A stretch of DNA of 64,000 nt from Agriotes lineatus. Taxonomy: Eukaryota; Arthropoda; Insecta; Coleoptera; Elateridae. The notes beneath the pieces are model-generated. The model did not search any database and had not been told where the DNA came from. It saw only the letters and a program-made list of their open reading frames with translations. How positions within the stretch are numbered: the stretch's first letter is position 1; each line of letters begins with the position of its first letter. A program made the translations under genes and the position numbers. The stretch is taken from NCBI GenBank assembly GCA_940337035.1, contig OW679202.1:22831224-22895223 (forward strand), given 5' to 3'. Of the stretch, positions 23,686 through 34,294 are shown piece by piece.

Positions 23686-25917
23686 GATGATAAGGACCAC
23701 ATATCAGATTCACAAAGTGCTAAAGATGCATCAAGTGCTTCCAACCAAAGCCAAAGCGAAGATGAATTAAGTTCAGTAACACACTTAGTCGATAAAGAAA
23801 ATAATGTATTGGATTCAAAGCCGAAACAAGTGACTAACAATATTAATGCAAACGTTAGCACAAATTTGGTACCACATACGAATTCTTCCATATCTACAAA
23901 TAATTACGCAACTAAATATTATACAAATGTAACAAATAAGCAAACTGCAACGACCAAATTTATTAGTAAATCTGTATTAGATATAAATTTACAAAGCAAC
24001 AATCATGAAGCCAAAACCGAACCCCCGCAGTACACCTATGAAGGAGCTATACAGGATTATAGATCGAGAATTAAATCCAAAATAAACATAGATGAAGCTA
24101 TTTTCAATAGGCAACAGGATTACTTAAAAACTAAAGATACAATGGAACCACAAAAACTTGTTCCTAAAGTGGATATATATAAACGGAAGGAAATATTTGA
24201 AGTTGAAAAACCTTTGGAAATCCATCATTTTGAATCTACCACTTCTAGAAGATTGTCAGAAGACTTTGCAAATTCACAAAGTATCAAGGAACGTTTAAAA
24301 AGCCTGGAAAAGTGTACAGACCAACCGCTGCGAAGCGTAGACAAGGGTTCTGCCCAAATCGGCTCTATAAAATCCAGAATAATGTCATTGAATCAACAGA
24401 ACGACAGTGATACTAAAAACAATAATCCTGAATTTAACAGTTCTAAACCAGTAAAAGAACGGCCCCCTGTTACTTCACCAAAATCAATTAGTTCGTATTT
24501 ACTTGATAAATCCAGCAGCAGCCCAAATATTGAAAGCAAACCTGTCAAACCTAATGTAAATTGGAACTCAAAAGACGAAGTCTTAGACCGCTGCTCTAGT
24601 CCAGAAGCAGAATTATATATGAACAAACTGAATATGTTTAACAGGGATTTGGATGCATTTTTTGGAAAACCTCACCATCTTCAGAATGGTTTAGAAGACT
24701 ATTCCGAAAATTCGACATATCCTCCTTCTACATCATCTGCAGAACTTATTGGCTTATCTTCGGATCGCGAAGACAGTGGAATACATACAGCAGATGTTTC
24801 GTGTTCTGTTAGTCAAGCTGACGAATCTGTCGAAGACACTGATCTTTCATCGACAACAATTCCTCACTGCATAGAGAAATTGAATAAGGAAAAGGAAAAA
24901 GAACTTATTCAAAGTAATTCGAACGATTTAAATGAAAATAAATTGAAACACGTAATAATTCCAAAAAGAAGAGAGGATGATTTGGAAACTTCTAAGGTAA
25001 CAAAAAATATAGATGTCAGTTCTAAAAATACCAAACAAGTTATTATAAATAATCTTGCATCCAAAGAAGCTATAATAAAAACAGATTGTGATTTTGAAGT
25101 ATGTAGTACAAATAATAGGGATACAGAGCATAATAATGTAATAAATACTACTACGGATTTTCTTTCTACATTAAAACAACAAGCAGATGCAGATTTTGCT
25201 TTAGAAAAACAATCAAAAGTTTTGTGGAAAAAGGATTCATCGAGCGAAGCAATCAGTAAAAGGAATTCTTCAGAAAATAGTAATAATTATAAAGCCATTA
25301 TACCCCAGCAAAACAACATTGCACTGCCTAAAAACTTGCATGAGGAAAAGCGCGATAAATTCATTATGGAAAATAATAGTTACAAAACATCCGAACTTAC
25401 ACCAGACAATTCAATTATTTATGAAAATGTGGAAATACGAGATTTTAGCACTGTCACGGATGATGTATTTAGCAATTCTCCATTTCCACTGGCTCCTCCA
25501 AAGAGTATTGAACCACCAAAGGAAAAACCTCCACCGCCGCCACCACCAGATGATGAGGGAAGCCCAGAAAAGCTCAAAGACACAAATGCGAAACGTTTAA
25601 ATTCCACCAAAAGAATTAAGAAGGAAATTCACAGTAAGAGATCAAGCTTCTTAGGGCTAGACGAGCCTACGGATGATCAGTTATATCCGGAAGTTTCTAT
25701 AGGTAAACCACCAGACATTAATTCCTTTCTGCAAAAAGAATCACAGTTGGAAAAATCTCTGTATAAAAAATTGCAAGGAAGTCGAGACGTTTGCTTAAGC
25801 GAAGTAGAAAGTCAAGACTCTGGTCTGGAGAGTGAAAGAGGGCGGCTATCTAGCGATACATGGTGCAGCAGTTTTGGCGATTCTAGTACACCAACACATG
25901 GGAGACAAGACAGTGAG
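23686..25917 (+). CDS. smash: LMO7-type gene, exon 5: long disordered central exon with proline-rich tract
   Basis: A single 744-codon exon, phase 0 at both ends, between TTTATTAG and GAGgtaaga. It encodes residues about 178-921: Ser/Asn/Lys-rich, mostly disordered. Visible landmarks are short repeated SIK(E/S)R motifs (SIKERLKSLEK, SIKSRIMSLN) near residue 380-410, a VSISTNNYATKYY-like polar stretch, and a proline-rich tract PPKEKPPPPPPPDDEG near residue 780-795 that could bind SH3 or EVH1 domains. Near the end, SQDSGLESERGRLSSDTWCS (about residue 885-905) is a dense, conserved-looking Ser/Thr cluster. Large disordered exons are typical of insect LMO7-family proteins. Frame is intact throughout, and no transposon interrupts it. 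Confidence 0.9.
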
Positions 25918-26625
25918 GTAAGATGTGTGTCATCAGCAATTACAGTTGATGTCTGATTATTCCACATATGACTCATTGCATTTTTGTGCGGTGTTTGATT
26001 GTTGCACATTTATGTAACCAGTGCTTATTTCCAAATGTTGATTACTAACATAAACTGTTATGAAAGCAACTTAATCCCAATTTCTTCAGGTTGTCATTCT
26101 ATAATCATTTTACCAATTTGGATTTTTATTTATTCTCATTATATCTTCTATTTTTATCAATTGTCTAATAATGTTTATCTATAATTATGTACCTTCACAG
26201 TGAAATTTAGGTTGCTGCTTTGATTTTACCATATATGTTTGATACCTTATTTTCCCTTCATTTTCGCTTATTGTTTGCATCGTTTCTGTGTATTAATCAT
26301 CGAATAGATGACAGTCAACTGTGCAACTGGTTACATATGTATTATTCTGTGAATTTTTCTGTTTTTTTTCACTTTTCTGGAATTTTGCTTTCACTTTGTG
26401 TGCCAGTGCATTGTGTGACAGATTTACATTCTATTAGCAAATTGGTCAAAATTCTTGCCTCAATATTATACATTGCAAACAGAAAACAGTCTGTCCCTTT
26501 TAAATATTATGTGCCCATGAAGTGTTGTCTGTTGAAAGTTTTAATGCAATTTTATTGATCCCATTTTACATAATATCGCTGTCGAGATAATGGTTGTGAT
26601 ATCTTCATTTCTGCTTTTCTTTTAG
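25918..26625. other. Intron, no feature resolved
   Basis: AT-rich intron with short chance frames and no repeat boundary. The acceptor is CTTTTCTTTTAG. Confidence 0.6.
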
Positions 26626-26877
26626 CAAACAAACAGTGTTACTTCAGAAGAAGATGAAATAACAAAAAAAGAAAGGGAGATTATTGAAATGATAGAAAAA
26701 GAGGAAAAATCACGGGATGTAACAGATCCTAAACCCAAAAATACTAACTTACCAGTGAATGCAGGACGTTGTAATGTAGTACCTTGTAAAAATGTGAATA
26801 GTGAACAGTTTAACAAACCGTATTATGACCAGAATAATGCAAATTATAAAAGGAACCTGGATGATCAAGATTCTGAG
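26626..26877 (+). CDS. smash: LMO7-type gene, exon 6: charged helix
   Basis: 84 codons, phase 0 at both ends, between TTTTCTTTTAG and GAGgtatac. It encodes QTNSVTSEEDEITKKEREII, then EMIEKEEKSRDVTDPKPKN, a Lys/Glu-rich predicted helix, followed by an Asn-rich linker that ends DDQDSE (residues about 922-1005). A helix of this type precedes the LIM domain in LMO7 proteins. The donor GTATAC is weaker than the others in the gene. Confidence 0.8.
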
Positions 26878-27032
26878 GTATACAATATTTTTAAAATGTT
26901 ATTCTTCAAACACATTGTGTAACTAATGGGTGCGGCAAAATATATCCAGCCATGGAATATTGTTATAACTTTGTTATTTCCTTGACAACTGTCAAAAGTG
27001 AAGTTTTATATCAAAGTAGAAAGATACAGGTT

Positions 27033-27236
27033 TTGTTATGGAGCGTTATTCGGCTCAACAACGAGCAGAAATTGTTAAATTGTATTTCCAAAACTTTTCT
27101 TTTTAGGCGAGCATATCCTAATCGAAGACCTCCACACGGAGAAACAATTCGACGTTTAGCAAACGAATTTTTAGAAAATGGCACAGTAAGTGATGTAAAG
27201 CATACTGGAAGACCTCGTTCTGATTGTTCAAACTAA
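27033..27236 (+). pseudogene. Transposase N-terminal helix-turn-helix remnant, left arm
   Basis: Joining two offset frames gives ERYSAQQRAEIVKLYFQNF-like sequence and then RRAYPNRRPPHGETIRRLAN, EFLENGTVSDVKHTGRPRSD. This is the DUF4817-type DNA-binding N-terminus of insect IS630/Tc1 transposases, usually about 100 residues and followed by a catalytic domain, which is absent. A small deletion between the two parts breaks the frame. Confidence 0.75.
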
Positions 27237-27366
27237 AATATTGGGCTTCTTCGGGCTGATGTTCAGTCAGAACCAAAACGTTCACAATAAGACATGCGGC
27301 GCAATTAGGGTTGTCTGTGAACGTTTTTGGTTCAGCCTGAACATCAGCCCGAAGAAGGTCACTATT

Positions 27367-27645
27367 TTAGTTTGAACAATCAGAACGAAGTCTTCCAGTA
27401 ACCTTTACATCACTTACTGTGCCATTTTCTAAAAGTTTGTTTGCTAAACGTCGAATTGTTTCTCCGTGTGGAGGTCTTCGATTAGGATATGCTAACCTAA
27501 AAGTGCGTTGAGTTGAAATTATAGAAGAAAAGCTTTGGAAATACAATTTAACAATTTCTGCTAGTTGTTGAGCCGAATAACGCTCCATAACAAAATTCTG
27601 TATCTTTCTACTTTGATATAAATCTTCACTTTTGACAGCTGTCAA
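27367..27645 (-). pseudogene. Transposase N-terminal helix-turn-helix remnant, right arm
   Basis: A 92-codon minus-strand frame reads YSAQQLAEIVKLYFQSFSSI, STQRTFRLAYPNRRPPHGET, then IRRLANKLLENGTVSDVKVT and GRLRSD. It keeps residues (IISTQRTF) missing from the left arm. The two arms therefore diverged after duplication, and the left arm carries the deletion. No catalytic residues are present. Confidence 0.75.
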
Positions 27646-27757
27646 GAAATAACAAAGTTATAACAATATTCCATAGCTGGGTATATTTTGCCGCACCCAT
27701 TATATATCTTAAACTCTCAAAATCGTGTAATTTTATGGCTCGATATATTTATTACAG

Positions 27758-28293
27758 GTTTTAAAAGTTGAGCATGAACTTCTTCAGTTGGAACAAGAAG
27801 AACTAGAACGCCAACGAGAAAACATAGTTTTTAGAGAAAGTCGTGCAAAGATGTATCACCACAGCAATAGGCATTCTTTAGAAAATATTTGCGATACACT
27901 GGACATGTTTCCACAATATCCTGAAGCGGTTAATTATAGGAAGTCGATGCCAGAACTACAAAATGATTCTCAAGTTACTGACTATCGAAAACCTATACCA
28001 GATGATCCATACTACTACAAATCAGTGCCTGATGTGGAATTACAATATCGTAAGTCTATGCCAGATATCCAACAAGCATATCTGAGATCGGTACCGGAAT
28101 ATCGAAAATCTGTGCCAGAGGTCCATAATGAACTATGCTTACCAGTGGAACACCGAAAATCCATGCCAGAATTACAACAAGATATGCAAATGTCAGCGTT
28201 TCGGTCACCTGCTCTTAATAGGCAGCCTATTATGCCTGGTAAACCATTACGGCCTCTCATTAAGGAACAGAGGGAGAAAGAAAGATTTACGAT
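27758..28293 (+). CDS. smash: LMO7-type gene, exon 7: coiled coil plus YRKS(M/V)P repeats
   Basis: Between TTTATTACAG and GATgtaaga, phase 0 to phase 2. The start is a Glu/Gln-rich coiled coil (VEHELLQLEQEELERQRENI). A block of seven degenerate repeats follows at 27935-28178: YRKSMPEL, YRKPIPDD, YYKSVPDV, YRKSMPDI, YLRSVPEY, YRKSVPEV and HRKSMPEL, spaced 9-17 residues. The exon ends in a proline-rich stretch (PIMPGKPLRPLIKEQREKER). Residues about 1006-1184. I do not recognise the repeat as a named domain. Confidence 0.85.
27935..28178 (+). repeat. Protein-level tandem repeat: seven YRKS(M/V)P(E/D) units
   Basis: Units occur near residues 1065, 1078, 1088, 1098, 1109, 1114 and 1137 of the reconstructed protein. 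Every unit keeps an aromatic or His, one or two basic residues, Ser or Pro, a hydrophobic residue, Pro and an acidic residue. The DNA is diverged between units, which argues for selection on the peptide and against recent slippage. Possible roles are clustered phosphorylation or a multivalent binding surface; both are inference. Confidence 0.75.
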
Positions 28294-28344
28294 GTAAGAA
28301 TTATATTTATATAACGAGCCTGGAAATAACTGTATACATTACAG

Positions 28345-28534
28345 GATGAACTCCGTTGACTCTGATGCTGGACATTATCAGAATACGAAACCAGGGAGAC
28401 CCATCACAAGACCAGGTTTGCATGCCTTAAGCGCTGTGCCAAAACCGCGTCACCTACCAAATGATAATTGGATTCAACCAAAAGCCAACCCAGACAATAA
28501 ACCTAAAAGCTATAATCAACATTGGCTGTATCAG
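28345..28534 (+). CDS. smash: LMO7-type gene, exon 8
   Basis: A 51-bp intron precedes it. Between CATTACAG and CAGgtttgt; the first base completes a Met codon and the exon ends in phase 0. It encodes NSVDSDAGHYQNTKPGRPIT, then RPGLHALSAVPKPRHLPNDN, and ends KPKSYNQHWLYQ. The HWLYQ end joins EAELRR in the next exon; an 'HWL-QEAE-RR' motif is characteristic of the LMO7/LIMCH1 family. Confidence 0.85.
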
Positions 28535-29966
28535 GTTTGTTAACTGCTATCAATTATATATATATAAATGTATATACTTATCCTGCCATCAATTTAGCGT
28601 CCGTACATGGTTGATTTACATTTAATGTGACGTCCGTGTGCATATGGTTTCCATATACCGGACGCCACTTTGCATCACCGTGTTAATAATTTCTTATGAA
28701 TCAGTGCGTTATCTATGAACCGTCTACGAAAATAGTGATGGACGCCAAATTGATTATATTGTGACAATATCTGTATACTTACAGTTCAGAATTTCTGCTA
28801 GTTGCGCTATCTTACAAACAGTATACGGCGACCATATATATCGGGGTAACATATAAGACTGTTAAAGTGGCTTCCACTCTTGTGGCAACATTGCACAAGT
28901 GTTTCAGGTTTCAGCGTTGTGTAGGCGTTCTGCTGATAATTAGATCCGAGAGAAATACAAAGAAGTCGGCAAATATTGGATATGTATAAGTAAAAGATAG
29001 TAAAAGATCTGTGATACCGCTTAGGCAGTGTGGTTGATTCAGTAATAAGATAATAAACGATCGTGTTACCAGTGATCAACCTCAATCTTTTATTTATTAA
29101 ATCAATAAACTGACCTAGCTTTCACTATCTTTTGTTAATAGTTTATTACTTATATGGAATTTTATAGTTACTTTATTATTAATCAACAATTAATCCACTT
29201 ATCTTTGCCTTGCTTCTGTTATTATTTATTTCCAAATTGGGGTTGACACAACTAAAATAATTATTTGTGTACTAGGTCACGAAATGACTGTTTAGCCCGA
29301 GGATTAATAAATTTGTCGACGAAGGCATGGAGCCGTTGTAGTAATTGAACTTTGAATTTCAATTTTGTTTATAAAGAATTCTGATATTGCTGATATACAG
29401 GGTGTTCTACGTAATGCGGGCTGATTCAAACAGTTGCATACAGCAAGTTTGATGGAGTGACCACCCAGTTTGATAGAATAAACAAAACATTGTTCTATGA
29501 CATTGCAGAACGTGTTTGACAAACAAATTTGATGCAACAAAATGATCGTGTGACCTGTGCTTTAGGGGGCCCTTTCTATGGTATCTAATGGATCACAGAT
29601 GCATACATTAAATGCAGTAGCTTTTGTCAAAATGCTTTTAGAGAAAAATAAAATCTACAATAAGCTAGTACTTGTACTCAAACGTTGATAGGAAATAACT
29701 ACGTAAGACATGGCAACACCACCGGACGTCATCTGGATGGTATTCTAAAACTATACCGTGGTCGCCAAATTCTTAGTTTTGAACGTCAGGTATTGTGAAA
29801 CAAGCAGAAATGAGTAATATTCATTTACAACATTACATGTAAAATCAATGCTTTTGGTGGACGCCAAATTCCTGCACTACGAAAGGATGGCAAATTGATA
29901 GCGAGATTTATATATATATATATATATATATCAACCGAAATCATGATAACTTACCCTTATTTGTAG
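28535..29966. other. Intron with (TA)n run, otherwise unresolved
   Basis: A TA dinucleotide run lies near 29908-29930. A TATACAGGGTGTTC word near 29393, common at insect TIR-element ends, has no partner here. A GGACGCCAAATT word recurs near 28740 and 29862. No coding frame is supported. Confidence 0.5.
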
Positions 29967-30133
29967 GAAGCAGAATTGAGAAGATTGGCAGAACAGCAAA
30001 AGAATGGTTCACCAAAGAGGAACTGGCAGCCAGCAAGACCAGAAAAGCATATTCCTGATCCCATAATTCAAACTTTAACGCAAAGAGTTCAAAATCGAGG
30101 GATACATAATGACAAAAATCAACCTACTAGAAG
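29967..30133 (+). CDS. smash: LMO7-type gene, exon 9
   Basis: Between TTATTTGTAG and AAGgtaaga, phase 0 to phase 2. It encodes EAELRRLAEQQKNGSPKRNW, then QPARPEKHIPDPIIQTLTQR and VQNRGIHNDKNQPTR. The exon completes the family's conserved HWLYQEAELRR helix and the 'LPDxIIQTLTQRVQ' type motif that precedes the LIM region. The next exon is 11.6 kb away. Confidence 0.85.
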
Positions 30134-30270
30134 GTAAGAATTGTTTTCATTAAAGTTAATGTTAACAGTTTTATGATGATAAAAAAGTTTTAACTTTCAC
30201 ACTGTTCTCATTAGTAAAAAGATTTATTTATTAAAAGAGTCGAATTTATTAGACTGATTCACTGAATAAC

Positions 30271-30320
30271 TATTATACAAAGTGTCCCAAAAACATACTG
30301 ACAAACTTCGGGGGGTTATA
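30271..30320 (+). repeat. Left member of a long-range inverted repeat
   Basis: TATTATACAAAGTGTCCC, then CATACTGACAAACTTCGGGG. Its diverged complement lies at 41625-41674, 45 bp before exon 10, so the pair brackets 11.4 kb of the intron. Confidence 0.75.
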
Positions 30321-30429
30321 GACGACACCAAAACAAACAATTTTTGTTAATAAACCCATGTCCACAAATAGACGTAATGGTAAAGGTTCAAGGTAATTTC
30401 CATTCCCCCAACTGGAGATGGACTGCTAT

Positions 30430-30705
30430 AGGGACTTTGTGTACCTCTTCAGTAAAGAATTGGAATTACGGGATGGATGGATGAGAGAAAGGAGGGGTGG
30501 AGAATGGAAGAAAGACGAGGAACGATGAAGAAGTATTGCCCCAACATTCGCCTTAGAGAAGGTACTCTGTTGACTCAGAAAAACCACCTAAAAACCTGAA
30601 TCAGAGAATAGAGCTGTGGGAACGAACCCACGACCTCATGAATGCTAAGCAGCCGTGTTCACCACTAACCCATAGAGCTCGGTGGTCTATAAATGAGCCA
30701 TTGTG
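30430..30705 (-). mobile_element. tRNA-headed SINE on the minus strand
   Basis: Read from about 30697 on the minus strand: an A box (TGGGTTAGTGGTGAAC) and a B box (GTGGGTTCGTTCCCAC). The T arm is a perfect stem and the acceptor ends pair as GAGCT/AGCTC, so the head is well preserved. An A/G-rich unrelated body extends to about 30430. A free-standing tRNA gene is possible but the attached body favours a SINE. Confidence 0.6.
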
Positions 30706-30965
30706 CTCCTAGAGCCAAGTAAATATAAAATTTATTTTTTCAACTGCAGTAGATATTATTCTTCTTAACATGGAATTTTGGCTTAGACCGCGTAGTATTT
30801 GAATATGAACACCCAGCATTTTCTGGCTTAATGTGCCTTGCACCTTGTGAAGTCGAGCAAAAACCCTCGCGATGGTCATGCTCTTTGGTGGCTCGTGTTG
30901 TTTGAGTATCTTGAGAACGAGTATACTTAGGCAGATTTGGCCGTTTTGCTGTTTGTGCATCCATA

Positions 30966-31012
30966 TTCACTAACGTTTCGCAAGACCTTGCAGCTTGCAT
31001 CATCAGAGTGAA
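30966..31012 (-). ncRNA. Hammerhead-ribozyme-like motif, left repeat of Penelope-like element 1
   Basis: On the minus strand: stem I arm UUCACU, core CUGAUGA, one extra U, stem II GCAAG/CUUGC with a 9-nt loop, GAAA, CGUU, then stem I arm AGUGAA. Stem I is six perfect pairs and stem II five. Stem III would be only AC/GU without a loop, as in minimal or dimeric hammerheads. Hammerheads are known from Penelope-like elements in general. Activity of this copy is untested. Confidence 0.6.
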
Positions 31013-31139
31013 AGTCTAAGCACTAAGAACCGAAGGTCGGTGTGGAGCTATTTAGGCGAAATTATTAGCGGACCTAGCCTTTCTAAAACGTTGCCGTGAC
31101 AGCAAGGTCTTACCTAACTGTGTCCACATTAAACACCAT

Positions 31140-33410
31140 CTAAGAAATCATCATAACAACAGAATTCTCAACAATGCCAGTCTGGGCGGCTTATTAAGAT
31201 CCGAAATATAAAGAGTTAGACAGGAATTAGATAGCACAGGATCAAGGCTGTACACCCTACACATAAAACTGGCAAACACGCTGGAGCCAACATTGTGGGA
31301 GAAAATCGACGCTATCACTACGAGACAAGCACACAATACACTGGAACAAGCAACAGCTAAACAATCAGCCAAATATGATAAGCTAGCGCCTAAGCAGTCT
31401 TCGAAACAATTGGCTACGGACAAAGTAATCGTAAACCTTAGCAACATACAACTGGATAAACAGACCACATCCTTACTAAAGAAAGGTTTTAACTTCGCCG
31501 TAGCCCCTAAGCAAATACCTGTGGAGGAGATAATATGTGGAGTGGAAGCAGCAATCCAAAAACTTCCCTGAAAAGATGCAGAAATCATCCAACAAGATGT
31601 GTCTTGTATTTTAAGAAGAGCGAAACCGCCCCGCTCCAACATCAGTAAAACAGAGAGAGAGGCAACTAAAGCATTAAAGAAAAACAAAGACATTGTCGTT
31701 CTCAAAGCTGACAAAGGAAATGCTACTGTGGTAATGAACACTGAAGATTATAATGCGAAGATGGAGGTCTTACTATCTGATACAACTTACAAAAGGCTAA
31801 ACCGCAACCCCACTACCTCTCTCAAAACAAAGATAACCTCTGCCATAAAATGCTCCGATAGTATCGATCCCACTTTAAAGCACCGATTCATTCCTAGAAA
31901 TGCAATAACTCCTCGCATGTATGGCCTACCTAAGATACATAAGGAGGGCGTGCCGTTGAGACCAATTGTCAGCGCGATCAATTCTCCTACACATGCTTTG
32001 GCAAGACATTTAACCAGTATACTACAGCCTCTAACTGGTAAAACAGACTCCTTTGTCAAGGATTCGGCAGATTTTGTCCAGAAACTAAAGAACATAAAGT
32101 TAAACAAAGATGATCTCTTAGTCAGTTTCGACGTAGTATCACTCTTCACGAAAGTGCCGGTTGATGAGGTGCTAGTAATGCTCAAAGATCTCTTGCCTAC
32201 AGACCAAGTTGAACTTGTCGAAATTTGCCTGAAAAACACTTACTTCAGTTGGAACAATAAAATATACAAACAAGTCGAAGGAGCGGCCACCGCTATCACC
32301 TGTTATCGCTAATATCTACATGGAAGCTTTTGAAACCAAGGCTCTCGAACAAGCGCAGCTAAAACAGACTTGCTGGTTGAGATATGTAGATGATACCTTT
32401 GTCATCTGGTCACATGGACGCCAGACATTGAATCTGTTTCTTAAACACCTGAATTCAGTACATCCCAACATACAATTCACAATGGAAGTAGAGGAAAATT
32501 GCAGTATTCCGTTTCTAGACGTCCTGGTGAAACGTAAATCAGATGGCAGTTTAGGACATGCAGTCTATAGAAAGAAAACACACACGGACAGATATCTAAA
32601 TGCTGACTCACACCATTATCCAATGCAAAAAGCAACAGTTCTCCAGACTTTGGCGACAAGAGCCGTTCGTATCTCAGATGAGGAAAATCTGGAGCGAGAA
32701 AAGCTACACCTCTTTGACTCTTTACAAAAGAACCGATACTCAACTACCGCCATACGAAAAGCACTAGACAAGACTATGACACAAAAGACTAAAGAAGAAT
32801 CCCCACCTCTGGAAGGCTTAGCATTTCTACCTTACGTTAAAGGCTCGACTGATAAGATAGGACGTGTCCTGCAACGATGCAACATCAAAACTGTGTTCAC
32901 GAGCAAGGAAACTTTGGGTAACGGCTTCAGATCGGTAAAAGACAAGATTCCAAGTTTAAAAACCGCTGGCGTTTATCGCATTCCTTGTTCTTGCGGCTCG
33001 AGTTACATTGGACAGACTGGTCGTTCCGTTGATCTAAGACTCCAAGAACATAAAGGCGATTGCAAACACAAACGCATCACAAAATCAGCCGTAGCTGAGC
33101 ATACGTTTACAAATGGGCACACTATAGAATTTGAGCACTCAGAGTACTTGCCAGAATACCTCACTACCTCTTGCGAGTGATACGTGAAACCATAGAAATA
33201 GAAAAACATTCAAATAATATCAACAGGGAAGATGGCTTTAAGCTTAGTAAAACGTGGACCCCTGTGATACACGATCTAAAGCATTACAACCACTGTGCGT
33301 CATACGGCCACGCCCCACGGATTACGTTGCACTCGGACGACCAACCAGCGTTACGCCACTCCGCGCGCCTGGCACGGAGGACTATAAATAGCTCCACACC
33401 GACCTTCGCT
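31140..33410 (+). pseudogene. Penelope-like polyprotein: reverse transcriptase + GIY-YIG endonuclease (broken)
   Basis: Three frames cover one protein. N-terminal part 31293-31571 ends in an in-frame TGA that the same frame crosses at 31599. Reverse transcriptase follows: ADKGNATVVMN, then YGLPKIHKEGVPLRPIVSA near 31920, motif A (VSFDVVSLF) near 32118 and motif C YVDD at 32383-32394. A small deletion near 32290-32320 destroys motif B and shifts frame. The C-terminus has GVYRIPCSCGSSYIGQTGRS (32970-33030), the first half of the GIY-YIG nuclease, with downstream HTIEFEHSE. A second shift near 33165 precedes VIRETIEIEKHSNN and NREDGFKLSKTW. The enzyme would prime reverse transcription at nuclease nicks. 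This copy cannot make a full protein. Confidence 0.9.
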
Positions 33411-33423
33411 TCTTAGTGCGACA

Positions 33424-33470
33424 TTCACTCTGATGATGCAAGCTGCAAGGTCTTGCGAAATGTTAGGGAA
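33424..33470 (+). ncRNA. Hammerhead-ribozyme-like motif, right repeat of Penelope-like element 1
   Basis: Same arrangement as the left copy: UUCACU, CUGAUGA, stem II GCAAG/CUUGC, GAAA. Here the sequence is UGUU followed by AGGGAA, so one pair of stem I is lost and the stem III position changes from C to U. This copy is therefore weaker than the left one. Confidence 0.55.
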
Positions 33471-33784
33471 TATGGATGCACAAACAGCAAAACGGCCAAA
33501 TCTGCCTAAGTATCCTCGTTCTCAAGATACTCAAACAATACGAGCCACCAAACAGCATGACCATCGCGCGGGTTTTTGCTCGACTTCACAAGATGCAAGG
33601 CACATTAAGGCAGAAAATGCTGGGTGTTTATATACAAATACTACGCGGTATAAGCCAAAATTCCATGTTAAGAAGAATAATTCGAGTAACTGCGAAAGCC
33701 TCAAACAGTATGCAGTAGATATTGTTTATACTGATAGCCAAGGGACCGGAAAAATTCGGTTGTGGTATCCGTAGGTCGCTATAA

Positions 33785-34290
33785 ATAAAGAAAAATGACG
33801 TCTATTGATAGAAGGAAGTAAGTATTACATATGGATTATTAAATTTTAACAAAAAATCCATTAATTGGGTTGGTCTACATGATTGTTTGTTTTCCAACAT
33901 CAAATTCCTTAGCTATGGAATCGACTCTGTGGCTTCAACAGGCCAAATAATTGCAGTTTTTTCCTCACCAGTAAAAAGCTTCATTTTGACTGTACAGGAT
34001 GGCAAATTTCGATGTTTTCACCTCGATATCTATAGGAGATATGGCAAAATGGACCCCCCATCTGCGATCTCTTTTTTCAAGAAAAGCTTAATGGTGAAAA
34101 CCAAAATTGGCTAACGTCTTTTGTTTTCGAGTTTTAAACAAAAATTTATTTTTGGTTTTGTGGCTGTACATCGCGTATTTATGAAAATAGAGAAAAGTAA
34201 TTTCTATGTTCTTCAGGCACTTTTTTAATAAAAATCCAGTGGTATAGTCAGTTCTTCAAAAAAAGTTTATAAATTCGAGTTATAACATAA
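33785..34290. other. Intron, no feature resolved
   Basis: AT-rich, with no coding frame or repeat boundary recognised between Penelope-like element 1 and the AT-rich foldback at 34295. Confidence 0.45.
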
Positions 34291-34294
34291 AGTT

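Larger units (their letters stand above)
26926..27700. mobile_element. Foldback built from inverted transposase N-terminal ends, TA flanks
   Basis: The ends are ATGGGTGCGGCAAAATATA and its complement TATTTTGCCGCACCCAT, each flanked by TA (26924-26925, 27701-27702). Both arms of about 330 bp encode the same protein segment, once on each strand (see the next two entries), and meet in a short centre near 27310. The element sits in the intron between exons 6 and 7. A Tc1/mariner (IS630) origin is supported by the TA duplication and the DUF4817-like N-terminus. Confidence 0.9.
30757..33680 (+). mobile_element. Penelope-like element 1 with inverted terminal repeats
   Basis: The coding region (31140-33410) lies between inverted repeats at 30757-31055 and 33384-33680 (about 300 bp each, high identity; CATGTTAAGAAGAATAA at the outer ends, GGTCGGTGTGGAGCTAT-type sequence inside). 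Both repeats carry a hammerhead-like motif. A TATAAATAG word opens the right repeat. The reverse transcriptase and GIY-YIG endonuclease order is that of Penelope-like retroelements, which usually have such pseudo-LTR repeats. The copy is inactive because of frame breaks. Confidence 0.9.

Noticed and set aside
31151..31741. 196-codon minus-strand frame
   Set aside because: Antisense shadow of the Penelope-like coding region.
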